Source of the DNA: Aequorivita aquimaris
GTDB lineage: Bacteria; Bacteroidota; Bacteroidia; Flavobacteriales; Flavobacteriaceae
DNA length: 64,000 nucleotides
NCBI RefSeq assembly: GCF_001573155.1
Contig: NZ_JRWG01000005.1
Span: 124,001 to 188,000, forward strand
Direction: 5' to 3'
Shown: one piece after another, positions 49,046 through 58,745 of the stretch
How positions within the stretch are numbered: the first letter of the stretch is position 1
How the letters are laid out: each line of letters begins with the position of its first letter
The notes under the pieces: model-generated
What the model was told of the DNA's origin: nothing
The model's input: only the letters and a program-made list of their open reading frames with translations
The model's database searches: none
Position numbers and translations under genes: made by a program

Positions 49046-50356
49046 TTATCCTCCAAAATCATCAAAACGTATGTTTTCATCAGGGATTCCAAAATCCTCA
49101 CCCATTTTTTGCACAGCTTGGTTCATCAATGGTGGTCCACAGAAATATAGCTCTATATCTTCTGGAGATTCGTGATGGCTTAAATAGTTATCTATAACCA
49201 CTTGGTGAATAAAGCCCACAAAACCATCACCAGCCTCATCGTTAATGTCTTTCTTCACTTTCCAATTATCTTCTTCCATTGGCTCTGAAAGTGCAAGGTA
49301 GAATTTGAAGTTCGGGAATTCGTTTTCCAATTGTTTAAAGTGATCTAAATAGAAAAGCTCTCTTTTGGAACGTCCTCCATACCAATAAGTAACTTTTCTT
49401 CCAGTTTTTAGGGTTTTGAAAAGATGATATAGATGCGAACGCATAGGTGCCATTCCTGCTCCACCACCTACGTATAACATTTCTGCGTCCGACGGGTTTA
49501 TGAAAAACTCACCATAAGGTCCAGAAATCACAACCTTGTCTCCTTTTTTGCAATTAAAAATATAAGAAGAAGCTATCCCAGGGTTTACTTGCATCCATTG
49601 GTTTTTTGCGCGATCCCACGGTGGAGTGGCAATACGAACGTTTAGCATAATCTCGCGTCCTTCAGCTGGATAAGACGCCATAGAATAGGCCCTCTCTACA
49701 GTTTCGGTATTCTTCATCACCAATGGCCATAGTCCAAATTTATCCCATTCTGCTTGAAACTTGTCTGGAGTTTCATGCTCTTCGGGATGGGCAGTAATGT
49801 CAATATCTGAATATTTTATTTCGCAAGGTGGAATTTCAATTTGAATATATCCCCCAGCCTTGTAATTCATATCCTCTGGGATTTCAACCACAAATTCTTT
49901 AATGAAAGAAGCAACGTTATAGTTACGCACAACGGTAGCATCCCATTTCTTAATGCCGAATACTTCTTCAGGAATGCGGATGTTCATATCCTGCTTCACT
50001 TTTACTTGGCAGGAAAGACGAGCGCCTTCTTTTAATTCTTTGCGTGTAAAGTGAGGGGTTTCCGTAGGCAAAGCTTCACCGCCACCCGAAAGCACGTGGC
50101 ATTCACATTGAATACAGGTTCCACCACCACCACAGGCAGATGGAAGGAATATTTTCTCACCTCCTAATGTAGATAAAAGTGTTCCGCCACTTTCTACTTC
50201 AATTACTTTTTCGTCATTAATAGTAATTTTTACAGGACCAGATGGCGAAAGTTTCTGTTTTGTAAAAAGTAATAATGCAACCAATAGTAAGGTTAAGATC
50301 AAAAAAGCGATAACCGTTACTAAAATTACTCCAAGGGTACTTACTGCTAAAAACAT
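49046..50356 (-). CDS. nqrF: Na+-NQR subunit F (NADH dehydrogenase subunit)
   Basis: 436 residues. Takes electrons from NADH and passes them via FAD and a 2Fe-2S centre. An N-terminal helix (about 8-30) anchors it; the ferredoxin domain has the cysteine pattern in [15 protein letters not shown] near 75-89 (C-x5-C-x2-C) with a fourth Cys in RLSCQVK near 113-119; the FAD site R-x-Y-S is [10 protein letters not shown] near 218-227; the NADH domain shows [15 protein letters not shown] near 294-308 and the C-terminal LYFCGPP. All centres are intact. Last gene of nqrABCDEF, one base after nqrE. Confidence 0.97.
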   Translation of the reverse strand: MFLAVSTLGVILVTVIAFLILTLLLVALLLFTKQKLSPSGPVKITINDEKVIEVESGGTLLSTLGGEKIFLPSACGGGGTCIQCECHVLSGGGEALPTETPHFTRKELKEGARLSCQVKVKQDMNIRIPEEVFGIKKWDATVVRNYNVASFIKEFVVEIPEDMNYKAGGYIQIEIPPCEIKYSDIDITAHPEEHETPDKFQAEWDKFGLWPLVMKNTETVERAYSMASYPAEGREIMLNVRIATPPWDRAKNQWMQVNPGIASSYIFNCKKGDKVVISGPYGEFFINPSDAEMLYVGGGAGMAPMRSHLYHLFKTLKTGRKVTYWYGGRSKRELFYLDHFKQLENEFPNFKFYLALSEPMEEDNWKVKKDINDEAGDGFVGFIHQVVIDNYLSHHESPEDIELYFCGPPLMNQAVQKMGEDFGIPDENIRFDDFGG

Positions 50357-50357
50357 A

Positions 50358-51098
50358 TTATTGCTTCGTTATGGTTGAAACTTCAACCGTTTGTGCGGTT
50401 TCTGTATTTTCTTCTTGAATTTGTTCGGTTTTGACACCCAAGTTTTCAGGATTTGAATCCAGTGAAGGAGTTTCTTCGTCTCCTCCCGTCAGCATTCCTC
50501 CAAAACTCATAAAACCGATGGCCATTAAGCCCGTGATGATAAATGTGATTCCCAAACCTCTTAAAGGCGCAGGAACATTGGAATATCGTATCTTTTCACG
50601 GATGGCGGCAATTGCCAGAATGGCCAAGAACCAGCCAATTCCTGAACTAATACCATAGTTTAGCGCTAATCCCAGGGTTGGAATCTCTCTAGACTGCATA
50701 AACAATGACCCCCCTAAAATAGCACAGTTAACGGCAATAAGTGGAAGGAAAATACCCAAAGAGTTATACAATGACGGTGAAAATTTTTCAACCACGATCT
50801 CTACCAATTGAACCATTGTGGCAATAGTTGCAATAAAAAGAATGAAGGAAAGGAATCCTAAATCGTACGAAGCGTATTCTTCGCCCAACCATGCCAGAGC
50901 TCCGTCTTGCAATAGATATTGATCCAGCAACCAGTTAATGGGCACTGTAACCGCAAGCACAAATATAACCGCAGCTCCAAGTCCTACAGCTGTTGATACT
51001 TTTTTAGACACAGCAAGATATGAGCACATTCCTAGGAAGGTTGCAAATACCATATTGTCTATAAATATCGATTTAAAAAATAACTCTATATGTTCCAT
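50358..51098 (-). CDS. nqrE: Na+-NQR subunit E
   Basis: Integral inner-membrane subunit with about six helices, homologous to NqrD (RnfA/RnfE fold) and together with it binding the intramembrane iron centre. The 246 residues start [30 protein letters not shown], with conserved Cys in GMCSYL and in VNCAILG near 124-130. There is an acidic, low-complexity C-terminal tail (about 208-246) after the last helix that E. coli-like proteobacterial NqrE lacks, a feature of Bacteroidota versions. The gap to nqrD is 77 bp and holds a short repeat. Confidence 0.95.
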   Translation of the reverse strand: MEHIELFFKSIFIDNMVFATFLGMCSYLAVSKKVSTAVGLGAAVIFVLAVTVPINWLLDQYLLQDGALAWLGEEYASYDLGFLSFILFIATIATMVQLVEIVVEKFSPSLYNSLGIFLPLIAVNCAILGGSLFMQSREIPTLGLALNYGISSGIGWFLAILAIAAIREKIRYSNVPAPLRGLGITFIITGLMAIGFMSFGGMLTGGDEETPSLDSNPENLGVKTEQIQEENTETAQTVEVSTITKQ

Positions 51099-51114
51099 TT
51101 TTCAGTATTCAATT

Positions 51115-51140
51115 TGCAGTTGCAGTATGCAGTTGCAGTA
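51115..51140. repeat. 13-bp tandem duplication in the nqrD-nqrE spacer
   Basis: TGCAGTTGCAGTA occurs twice back to back. It lies in the otherwise tight operon, 17 bp upstream of nqrE. Confidence 0.8.
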
Positions 51141-51175
51141 AGATTAATCACCGCTCTATCTACCGCCAACTCTAT

Positions 51176-51820
51176 TTATTCTTCTATTAACTCTTTATTT
51201 CTAGAGCGTTGTACCCATATAATAATACCAATAACTATCAAAGCCATTGGCGACAAGAGCATAAACCCGTTATTTTCATAGCCTAGGGCATATAATCCTG
51301 TTTTGGAGATAGGGTCACCGAGCACTTTGAACCCTAAAAGTGTTCCAGAACCCAATAACTCTCTAAAGAAACCTACGATTATAAGTATAACTCCATAACC
51401 AGCGGCGTTTCCTATTCCGTCTAAAAAAGAGCGCCAAGGACCGTTACCCAAAGCAAAAGCCTCGAAACGTCCCATAATGATACAGTTTGTAATAATCAAT
51501 CCAATAAAGACCGATAATTCTTTACTTAATTCGTAAGCAAAAGCTTTTAATACCTGATCCACGATTATCACCAAAGCAGCAACTACTACCAACTGAACGA
51601 TAATTCGGATTTTTGAAGGAATAATGTTTCTCATTAGTGAAATCACTACATTACCCACTCCCAAAACAAATACAACCGAGATGGCCATTACAATAGAAGC
51701 CTTAAGTTGTGCAGTAATTGCCAAAGCTGAACAAATTCCCAAAACCTGAATGGTAATTGGGTTATTATCTGCTAGTGGGTCTAGAATTAACTTACTGTCT
51801 TTTTTTGATAGCAATCCCAT
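51176..51820 (-). CDS. nqrD: Na+-NQR subunit D
   Basis: 214-residue inner-membrane subunit with six predicted helices, partner of NqrE. The conserved Cys of the iron site lie in VLGICSALAITAQL near 26-39 and LIITNCIIMGRFEAFA near 107-122. The N-terminal KDSKLILDPLADNNPITIQVLG and the GNGPWRSFLDGIGNAAGYG loop are family-typical. Second to last membrane gene of the operon, 3 bp after nqrC. Confidence 0.95.
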   Translation of the reverse strand: MGLLSKKDSKLILDPLADNNPITIQVLGICSALAITAQLKASIVMAISVVFVLGVGNVVISLMRNIIPSKIRIIVQLVVVAALVIIVDQVLKAFAYELSKELSVFIGLIITNCIIMGRFEAFALGNGPWRSFLDGIGNAAGYGVILIIVGFFRELLGSGTLLGFKVLGDPISKTGLYALGYENNGFMLLSPMALIVIGIIIWVQRSRNKELIEE

Positions 51821-51823
51821 AAT

Positions 51824-52573
51824 TTATTGATTTAATGAGTTTAGATAAGGCAAATACATTCTTACGTCCTTTTTTATCATAGCCGTTACACCATCACCAG
51901 TGATAGTTGCTCCGGCAATGGCATCAACCTTATTGTCAGTTTTATTTTCGTTAACTGGGTCGTTATTACCTTTTGCTACAGTAATTCCTTTAAAAACATC
52001 AGCGTCCATTATGCTCTCTCCTTTGAAGTCATCCATAAAGTATCTCTGCTTAATTTCAGCCCCCAGTCCAGGAGTTTCACCTGCGTGATCAAAAAACACT
52101 CCTTTTACAACCAAAGATTTATCAACAGCTACAAAACCCCAAATAGCATCCCATAGTCCTTTTCCTCGCATCGGTATTACATAAAGTGTTTCCCCGTCTT
52201 TCTCGCCAACAAAAAGTGGAAGTCGGCGTTGGTAATTAGGATCTTTAGCTAAGGTTTCTTCTTTTTTTATATCAATCAAGTAAGCTTCTGGATCTTCGGT
52301 TACGTCATCGCCTTGAATAACCAATTGCTTTTTAATATTTGCAGCAAATACTCCTTCAACTTTATCGGTAGAAATAAAGGTAATGTCACCATCACTTTCA
52401 TTCTCGTTAATGCCCATAGCGTAAAGAATGTTTTGCATTTTCTCAAAACGTTCATTTAGTGTTATCTTACTTTTAAGTCCTTGTGCAACCCCGGCCAAAA
52501 GCGATCCCACCACAATAACCATTATCACTGAAAAGATAATGGTGTATGAGTTTTTATCTGTTTTCTTTGCCAT
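51824..52573 (-). CDS. nqrC: Na+-NQR subunit C (covalent FMN)
   Basis: 249 residues: a membrane helix (about 11-33) and a periplasmic FMN-binding domain. The flavinylation site is Thr223 in DAIAGATITGDGV, the target of ApbE. LWDAIWGFVAVD and FFDHAGETPGLGAEI near 141-175 are also conserved. Electrons pass from the NqrD/E iron centre to this FMN, then to NqrB. It lies 3 bp from nqrB and 3 bp from nqrD. Confidence 0.96.
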   Translation of the reverse strand: MAKKTDKNSYTIIFSVIMVIVVGSLLAGVAQGLKSKITLNERFEKMQNILYAMGINENESDGDITFISTDKVEGVFAANIKKQLVIQGDDVTEDPEAYLIDIKKEETLAKDPNYQRRLPLFVGEKDGETLYVIPMRGKGLWDAIWGFVAVDKSLVVKGVFFDHAGETPGLGAEIKQRYFMDDFKGESIMDADVFKGITVAKGNNDPVNENKTDNKVDAIAGATITGDGVTAMIKKDVRMYLPYLNSLNQ

Positions 52574-52575
52574 GA

Positions 52576-53775
52576 TTACGCAGTTTTAGCTTTTAAACGT
52601 TTCATTCTTTTCTTTATATTTCCTCGTACCACATAGTGATCTATAGTTGGTGCAAATACGTTCATCAATAATATCGCGAGCATTACTCCTTCTGGGTAAG
52701 CAGGGTTGAAAACACGAATCAATACTGAGATAAAACCAATAAGGAAACCATAGATCCATTTACCTTTATTGGTCTGTGAAGCGGTTACAGGATCTGTAGC
52801 CATATACACTATACCAAAAGCAAGACCTCCTATTACTAAGTGATGCCAGAAAGTTTCGCTCATCAATCCGTAAAAACTGCTGCCATCTTTAATCCATCCA
52901 GCATCTACAACACCGTTAAAAATAAGACCCATCGCCAATGCACCAAGCACGGCAGAGAGCATAATCCTCCAACTTCCTATTTTGGTGAAAATTAAAAACA
53001 ATGCACCTATTAGAATAAGGAAAGTAGACGTCTCACCGACTGACCCGGGAATAAAACCCCAGAAGCTATCCCATATACTGTAAATAGGCTCGTGGTTTTG
53101 CGCTAAGCTTCCTAAGATTGTTTCTCCGGAAATTGCATCTGGTTGACCGGCCATTTCTTTTGCACCGTGAACCCATACTTTATCCCCACTCATCCAAGTA
53201 GGGTATGCGAAGAACAAAAATGCTCGGATAGTTAATGCAGGGTTCAAGATGTTCATCCCTGTTCCGCCAAAAACTTCCTTCCCAATTACAACACCGAAGA
53301 TTACCGCAACAGCAAGCATCCATAGTGGAATATCGATCGGAACAATAAGTGGCACGAGCATTCCCGTTACCAAATAGCCTTCTTCAACTTCGTGGCCTTT
53401 TATTACGGCGAATATAAATTCGACCAAAAGACCTACTCCGTATGATACTATAACCAAAGGCAAAACCGTCCAGGCTCCTAAAATAAAGTTATCCCAAGTG
53501 AAGAAATTTCCTAATGGATCCAGTCTTAAAGTATTGTCTATAGCCGCATAATGCTGATAACCCGCATTGAATATTCCAAAAATCAAACAAGGAATAAGTG
53601 CCATAATTACGGTATTCATCGTACGCTTTAAATCGTCTGCCGCGCGAACGTGTGATCCGGAATGCGTAGTTTCATTTGGAGTGTACAAAAAGGTATGCAA
53701 TGCGTTGAACGCGGGGGCCATCTTGGTTCCCTTGTACTTTTCCTTTAGCTTATGTAAATTCTGTTTCAATCCCAT
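52576..53775 (-). CDS. nqrB: Na+-NQR subunit B (covalent FMN, riboflavin, Na+ channel)
   Basis: 399-residue inner-membrane subunit with about ten helices, holding the Na+ pathway and quinone site. The FMN-threonine site is in the periplasmic loop QPDAISGETILGSL (S-G-E-T, close to the S-G-A-T consensus) near residue 216-220. Conserved GMNILNPALTIRAFLFFAYP and the basic N-terminus typical of NqrB are visible. It is 2 bp upstream of nqrC and 5 bp downstream of nqrA. Confidence 0.96.
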   Translation of the reverse strand: MGLKQNLHKLKEKYKGTKMAPAFNALHTFLYTPNETTHSGSHVRAADDLKRTMNTVIMALIPCLIFGIFNAGYQHYAAIDNTLRLDPLGNFFTWDNFILGAWTVLPLVIVSYGVGLLVEFIFAVIKGHEVEEGYLVTGMLVPLIVPIDIPLWMLAVAVIFGVVIGKEVFGGTGMNILNPALTIRAFLFFAYPTWMSGDKVWVHGAKEMAGQPDAISGETILGSLAQNHEPIYSIWDSFWGFIPGSVGETSTFLILIGALFLIFTKIGSWRIMLSAVLGALAMGLIFNGVVDAGWIKDGSSFYGLMSETFWHHLVIGGLAFGIVYMATDPVTASQTNKGKWIYGFLIGFISVLIRVFNPAYPEGVMLAILLMNVFAPTIDHYVVRGNIKKRMKRLKAKTA

Positions 53776-53780
53776 AGCGG

Positions 53781-55133
53781 TTATCCTATTTCTTTATACA
53801 TTAAATCAAGACCGTTCCTGATAATTTGTTGATGCGGCTGCTTGCTCACGCAAACAAACTCGGTAAGTGAAAAATCTTCCGGAGCCACTTCATACATTCC
53901 CAGCGCCTCCATTTCATCTAAATCTTGAACCATGCAGGCTTTCAATATCTGCATTGGATAAATATCCAGTGGAAAAACTTCTTCATAATTACCCGTTACC
54001 ACGAAAGCACGGTGCTCTCCATTGGTATTGGTGTCGAGATCGTATATTTTGTTTGGCGTTAGCCAAGAAAAGGTTAATGCTCTTGAAGTTGAAATCTTAT
54101 TGAAAACCGGCTTGTTCCAGCCAAACAGTTCGTAATCATCTCCTTCAGGGATTACGGTTACCGTGTTGCTGTAATAGCCCAAATGCCCTTTCGGGGAAAT
54201 CTTTTTTCCAGTAAGCACATCGCCGCTGATAACGCGAACATTCTCGTCTTTTAGACCAGAGTCGTATAAAAAGGTCGCTGCCTCTGAACCGATTCTTGTT
54301 TTATAATATTTTGGAGTTTTCACTTCAGAACCCGAAAGTGCAATGGTGCGTTCGGCGTTGAATTTTCCGGTAAGTAACAATTCACCAATAATCACAAGGT
54401 CTTGTGGCGCAATGGTCCAGACAATTTCACCTTTGTTAACGGGCCCCAGCTTGTTTATTTGCGTACCCACATTTCCTGCCGGGTGCGGTCCAGAAACATT
54501 GTGAAGGGAAATATCTTTTAATCCTTTAAAAGAAGAATCATTGCCTTTGCCAATGCCCACATGTACTTGTCCTTTAGTAAGTTTGCTTAGCGCGGTCACA
54601 GCTGCCTGTAATTCTTTTTCTTTTCCTTTTAAAGAAAAATCCACATCGTTTGCCAAGGGAGCGGTACTGTATGCGGAAACAAAAACATCTCTCGGCTCTT
54701 GCTCCGTATCGGCAATCACCGCATACGGACGCTGCATAATAAATGGCCAGCATCCAGCCTCCAGCAAACGCGCTTTAATAGCATCGGCACTTGCAGCATC
54801 TGGGCTTAAAATGCCAAAATCCTTAAAAGTATCCTGCGGATCTGCTTCAATGATTATATCAGTAATCACACGTTTTGCGCCACGCTCAATTTTGGTAAGT
54901 GTTCCGCTAACGGGAGAAACAAACTTTACGGCCTCATTACTTTTTGAGTAGAAAATTATATCGCCAGCCTGAACTTTTCCACCTTCTTTAACCACCATTT
55001 TTGGTGTAATGAGATGAAAATCGGAAGGTCTTATTGCGAAAGTTCTTGATCGCGGGGCGCTGGAAAGTACTTTTTCGGCTTCGCCCTTTAATTTAATGGT
55101 AAGACCTTTTTTAATCTTAATGTCTTTGGACAT
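53781..55133 (-). CDS. nqrA: Na+-NQR subunit A
   Basis: 450-residue peripheral cytoplasmic subunit, the first gene of nqrABCDEF. N-terminal IKIKKGLTIKLKGEAE with the barrel-sandwich domain (VKEGGKVQAGDIIFYSKSNEAVKFVSPVSGTL, about 49-80), GPHPAGNVGTQINKLGP near 215-231 and the C-terminal LEALGMYEVAPEDFSLTEFVCVSKQPHQQIIRNGLD broken over about 404-440. It helps bind quinone at the NqrB interface. Lengths are usual. The promoter is 75-82 bp upstream. Confidence 0.97.
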   Translation of the reverse strand: MSKDIKIKKGLTIKLKGEAEKVLSSAPRSRTFAIRPSDFHLITPKMVVKEGGKVQAGDIIFYSKSNEAVKFVSPVSGTLTKIERGAKRVITDIIIEADPQDTFKDFGILSPDAASADAIKARLLEAGCWPFIMQRPYAVIADTEQEPRDVFVSAYSTAPLANDVDFSLKGKEKELQAAVTALSKLTKGQVHVGIGKGNDSSFKGLKDISLHNVSGPHPAGNVGTQINKLGPVNKGEIVWTIAPQDLVIIGELLLTGKFNAERTIALSGSEVKTPKYYKTRIGSEAATFLYDSGLKDENVRVISGDVLTGKKISPKGHLGYYSNTVTVIPEGDDYELFGWNKPVFNKISTSRALTFSWLTPNKIYDLDTNTNGEHRAFVVTGNYEEVFPLDIYPMQILKACMVQDLDEMEALGMYEVAPEDFSLTEFVCVSKQPHQQIIRNGLDLMYKEIG

Positions 55134-55207
55134 AAATATGGATATTAATAATGCCTTTTTAATACCCTATTTCCCCTCAAAACAAATGCGCGGGGAATAA
55201 GGGCGTG

Positions 55208-55239
55208 CAAATTTATAAATTAAATATACCATTGCACAA
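55208..55239 (-). promoter_or_regulatory. Promoter of the nqr operon
   Basis: On the minus strand, TTG at 55239-55237 and a perfect TAAATTTG at 55215-55208, 21 bases apart. The 5' leader to the nqrA ATG at 55133 is about 70 bases. Confidence 0.65.
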
Positions 55240-55572
55240 TAAATGCATATAATTTTCTGTGTTAAAAAGGAGTGGACTGTTATTTTAAAATGTTTTTAAA
55301 TTAGGGAAAGGATAAATATAAAAAAGTTGCTTTTGAAAATTGCCATACTTAAAACGAGACTCAAAGAAACTAACAATGCGGCAATTATATTTTTTTTTGA
55401 GGGTTTGCTGTAAAAAACTACTGTTTCAAACAAAGATTTGGGTTGAAAAATAAATAATTCTCCATCACCCTAATAGCTATCTGGTTTTTTACATTGTTAT
55501 TCTAAGCCATTTACGGGTCTAGGTTTCAATTTCATTAAAAATTACCAAAGCCGATAATTAACTGAAAATCAT

Positions 55573-55580
55573 TAACTTTA
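55573..55580 (+). promoter_or_regulatory. Possible -7 element of the calycin-like gene
   Basis: TAACTTTA has one mismatch to TAnnTTTG. It would give an unusually long leader of about 100 bases to the ATG at 55682. Confidence 0.35.
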
Positions 55581-55681
55581 GTAATTAATAAATTTCACAA
55601 GGAATAATAATCTCGCTAAAGGTCTTCACAGAAAAAAAATGTATTAAAACACCATTCTGGCTAATTAAATCAAAGAAAATC

Positions 55682-56188
55682 ATGAGAACAATCTTTATTA
55701 TCACCTTAACGGCATTTATTACCTTCCAATCTTTCGGGCAATCTTCAGAAACTGATTCACTGTCAAAATCAAAAATATCTGAACTAAAATTTATGGTTGG
55801 CAATTGGAAAGGTTCTGGATGGATGATGGGCAAAGAGGGTAAATCTAATTTTGAACAAACTGAAAAAATTCACTTTAAATTAGATTCTACTGCTATATTA
55901 ATTGAAGGAATGGGAAAGGTGAACGGAAAAATTGTCCACAATGCCCTGGCAATCTTAACATATAACAAAACAGACAATAACTACCTTTTTAGATCTTACC
56001 TGCCAAGTGGGCAAAATGCAGAATTCAAGGCAGAATTAATTGACAACAAACTTTATTGGTATCCAAATAATAATGTAAGATATATTATTTGGCTGAACGA
56101 AAATGGGCAATGGTATGAAAAAGGAGAATACAAAAGGGAAGAAAATTGGACCCAATTTTTTGAAATGACACTTGACCGAGTAAATTAA
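55682..56188 (+). CDS. Secreted calycin-like (DUF1579-type) protein
   Basis: 168 residues with a signal peptide (about 1-19, ending QSFGQ). The mature part resembles a lipocalin-like barrel: LKFMVGNWKGSGWMM near 35-49 (the G-x-W of calycins), EQTEKIHFKLDSTAILIEG near 59-77, and alternating strands ending in WTQFFEMTLDRV. Its best relation is to the DUF1579/THAP4-like group that estimates ligand-binding barrels. No His for heme is evident at the expected site. Function unknown. It stands alone with wide flanking spacers. Confidence 0.7.
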   Translation: MRTIFIITLTAFITFQSFGQSSETDSLSKSKISELKFMVGNWKGSGWMMGKEGKSNFEQTEKIHFKLDSTAILIEGMGKVNGKIVHNALAILTYNKTDNNYLFRSYLPSGQNAEFKAELIDNKLYWYPNNNVRYIIWLNENGQWYEKGEYKREENWTQFFEMTLDRVN

Positions 56189-56350
56189 AGCTAGACCACT
56201 CTTATTATCAATAAACACTTTTGACCAAAACGGTTAAGGACTATTAAAGCTATTAAAAAATGACCAAATTTTAAGACTGTTCTTGCATTCCCAAAAACAC
56301 CAATGGAAGAGGCACAAAATTTGTTTATATTAGCTTTTTAAATTCCAGTT

Positions 56351-57604
56351 ATGTCTAGAATCTTTGCCACTACCCTATTTATCATATTTTCAGTCCTTCC
56401 AGCATTCTCACAAATTGTTGAAAAAGTAGAACCTCCATACATCAGCACCATACAGTTTCGTGGCGCTACGGACCTCAGCCAACTGCCCGTTATCAGACTG
56501 GGCGGTCAGTTGCAACTTTCTTTTGATGCGCTTAACGGTGAAGAGGAAGATTATTACTATACCATCACCCACCATGATTTTGACTGGAGCCCCAGCGATC
56601 TTTCAAAAAGTGAATACATAGATGGTTTTGATGATGTGCGCATAGACACCTATCAAAACTCGGTAAATACACTTCAAATTTTTTCGCATTACGAACTCAC
56701 CATCCCCAATCGTGATACCCGGGCGATTGAAAAAAGCGGAAATTATCTGTTAAGCATTTTCAACAGCGATGGAGAGTTGGTATTTACGAGAAAATTTTTG
56801 GTGATTGAAAACATAGCTTCTGTGGGTGTGGAAATAAAACGCGCACGGGACCTAAGGGTTATTGAAGAAAAGCAAGTAGTTCATTTTACGATAAATTCAC
56901 CCAATTTATTATTGGTAAACCCTAAGCAAACCGTAAAAACACTGGTGCTGCAAAACAGCAACCTTAAAACTGCCATTACAGATCTGGTGCCGCAATACAC
57001 TATGGGTAACGAGCTTATTTATAGATACGATAAGGAAGCTTCTTTCGGCGGCGGCAATGAATTTCTTGCTTTTGACAATAAAGATGAACGGTCTGCCACT
57101 AATGGCGTGCGCTCCATAGACCTTACTGATGTTTATGAGAATTATCTTTACACAAATATACCCCGATATAATAGGCCATACACCTACAATCCAGATATTA
57201 ACGGAAATTTTGTGGTGCGCAATGTAGATGCCAGAAACCAAGACTTAGAAGCCGAATATGTCCGAATGCACTTTAATCTTCAGTATTATGAAGATCTGGA
57301 AGACAAGGAACTACATATTTACGGGAATTTCAATAATTGGACTATAGACGGCAGCACCTATATGAAATATGATCCAAAAAGCGACACCTACAGGAATGAA
57401 CGTTTATTTAAGCAAGGATTCTACAACTATAAGTATGTTGTAGTAAATAGAGATGGAAGTATTGACGAAGGCGCCGTGAGTGGCGATTTTTGGCAAACGG
57501 AAAACGACTATACCGTAATTGTATATTTCCGTGATTTGGGGGCTAGATATGACCGCATAATTGGTACTGGTTATGCAAACTCCACAAATATTAGCAATAA
57601 CTGA
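56351..57604 (+). CDS. Type IX secretion plug protein (DUF5103)
   Basis: 417 residues with a signal peptide (about 1-21). The DUF5103 family pattern is clear: PPYISTIQFRGATDLSQLPVIRLGGQLQLSFDAL near 27-60, YYYTITHHDFDWSPSDLSKSEYIDGFDD near 67-94, GNYLLSIFNSDGELVFTRKFLV near 130-151, plus a C-terminal carbohydrate-binding-like domain (KELHIYGNFNNWTID, about 316-330). In Flavobacterium, the protein closes the periplasmic side of the SprA outer-membrane channel of type IX secretion. This is a strong hint that the cell has a T9SS; the channel genes are not in the window. Confidence 0.88.
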   Translation: MSRIFATTLFIIFSVLPAFSQIVEKVEPPYISTIQFRGATDLSQLPVIRLGGQLQLSFDALNGEEEDYYYTITHHDFDWSPSDLSKSEYIDGFDDVRIDTYQNSVNTLQIFSHYELTIPNRDTRAIEKSGNYLLSIFNSDGELVFTRKFLVIENIASVGVEIKRARDLRVIEEKQVVHFTINSPNLLLVNPKQTVKTLVLQNSNLKTAITDLVPQYTMGNELIYRYDKEASFGGGNEFLAFDNKDERSATNGVRSIDLTDVYENYLYTNIPRYNRPYTYNPDINGNFVVRNVDARNQDLEAEYVRMHFNLQYYEDLEDKELHIYGNFNNWTIDGSTYMKYDPKSDTYRNERLFKQGFYNYKYVVVNRDGSIDEGAVSGDFWQTENDYTVIVYFRDLGARYDRIIGTGYANSTNISNN

Positions 57605-57649
57605 TTTTCCTAAAATTAAATGAAGCGCTAACCCTTTTTTCATCAAGTC

Positions 57650-58744
57650 ATGAAACGCAAAAAAGACGAGGTTTCCACTGGAAGAAAGTCGTTGCAATAT
57701 CGTGGCAACAAATGTTTAAACTGCAATCAACCACTGGACGTTAGTGATGTTTACTGCCCCTATTGCTCACAATTAAACAGCAAGAAACAACTTTCAGCAA
57801 AAGATTTTTTTGCAGAATTTTTGAGCAGCATTTTAGTCTATGACTCGCGATTGCGCAATACGCTCAAAGATCTTTTATTCCGCCCCGGGGTAATATCAAA
57901 AAATTACGTAAAAGGCCAACGGTTAAAATACGCCAATCCGTTCCGGTTTTTCTTGAGTGTTTCCATTATTTATTTTTTGATGGAAGGCTTCATTGGCTAT
58001 ATAAATCCTTCTGAAAAGGATAATCAATTAGGTTTAAATGTAAAGCCTGCAAATGAAGCATCTATTGATTCTCTTTTTGCCAATCAACCTCCTGAAATAT
58101 TTACGCCAGATTCTCGCGGAGATACTTTAAAGGCAAAACAGCTTGGAATACCTCTTTATTATTCCGAAAAGAGCCTTGACACGCTAGCATTTTTCGAGAA
58201 TTACAGTAAGCGAAGCTCTCTATATATGTCTTATTATTTCCGCACAAAAACAGAAAACCCAGTAGTGGCTTTAGACAGCCTGAACCACTCAAATAGATTT
58301 AAAAATCGTTGGCTCTACTCCCGCTCTATAACTTGGTACAAAATTATAAGCAATCCAAATGCCTTCATAAATTATATAACTTCAAAGATTCCATTCTTCA
58401 TTTTCTTCTTTACGCCGTTTTACGCACTTTTTTTCTGGCTTTTTTATTCTCGAAAGAAATTTACCTATATGGAGCACGTAATTTTTTTGTTCCACATTTT
58501 CAGTTTTATATTTCTGACGATGTTAATTTTTCGAATTCCAGAAGTGATTGTGGGGACTAATTTTTTTCAGATCATTTTATTCTTAATTCTTGGCCCGTTG
58601 TATTTTTACCTTGCCCTTCGGAAATTTTATAGCCAAGGAAAGTGGAGGACGTTATTTAAATTTGTATTTTTAAACATTATATTTTTTCTAAGCTTTCTAG
58701 TGGCAACTAGCTTATTTGTGGTAGCAAGCGCAGCAATTTATTAA
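57650..58744 (+). CDS. DUF3667 zinc-ribbon membrane protein
   Basis: 364 residues. The N-terminus is a zinc ribbon, CLNCNQPLDVSDVYCPYC near 23-40 (C-x2-C-x11-C-x2-C), followed by the DUF3667 core LLFRPGVISKNYVKGQRLKYANPFRFFLSVSIIYF near 75-109, then about five membrane helices in the C-terminal half. The zinc end should face the cytoplasm. No role is known. It is 45 bp after the T9SS plug gene and 1 bp before apaG, so it may share their transcript. Confidence 0.88.
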   Translation: MKRKKDEVSTGRKSLQYRGNKCLNCNQPLDVSDVYCPYCSQLNSKKQLSAKDFFAEFLSSILVYDSRLRNTLKDLLFRPGVISKNYVKGQRLKYANPFRFFLSVSIIYFLMEGFIGYINPSEKDNQLGLNVKPANEASIDSLFANQPPEIFTPDSRGDTLKAKQLGIPLYYSEKSLDTLAFFENYSKRSSLYMSYYFRTKTENPVVALDSLNHSNRFKNRWLYSRSITWYKIISNPNAFINYITSKIPFFIFFFTPFYALFFWLFYSRKKFTYMEHVIFLFHIFSFIFLTMLIFRIPEVIVGTNFFQIILFLILGPLYFYLALRKFYSQGKWRTLFKFVFLNIIFFLSFLVATSLFVVASAAIY

Positions 58745-58745
58745 A

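Larger units (their letters stand above)
55134..55681. other. 548-bp gene-free interval upstream of nqrA
   Basis: Divergent spacer. It contains the nqrA promoter at the left end and a promoter-like TAACTTTA for the calycin-like gene at the right end (55573-55580). The middle (55260-55560) is AT-rich with no credible frame, no perfect hairpin and no tRNA; I see nothing more in it. Confidence 0.6.

Noticed and set aside
55515-55523. GGGTCTAGG shared with 41180-41188 in the other gene-free interval
   Set aside because: A 9-bp match in about 1.2 kb of spacer is not beyond chance, and flanks do not align.
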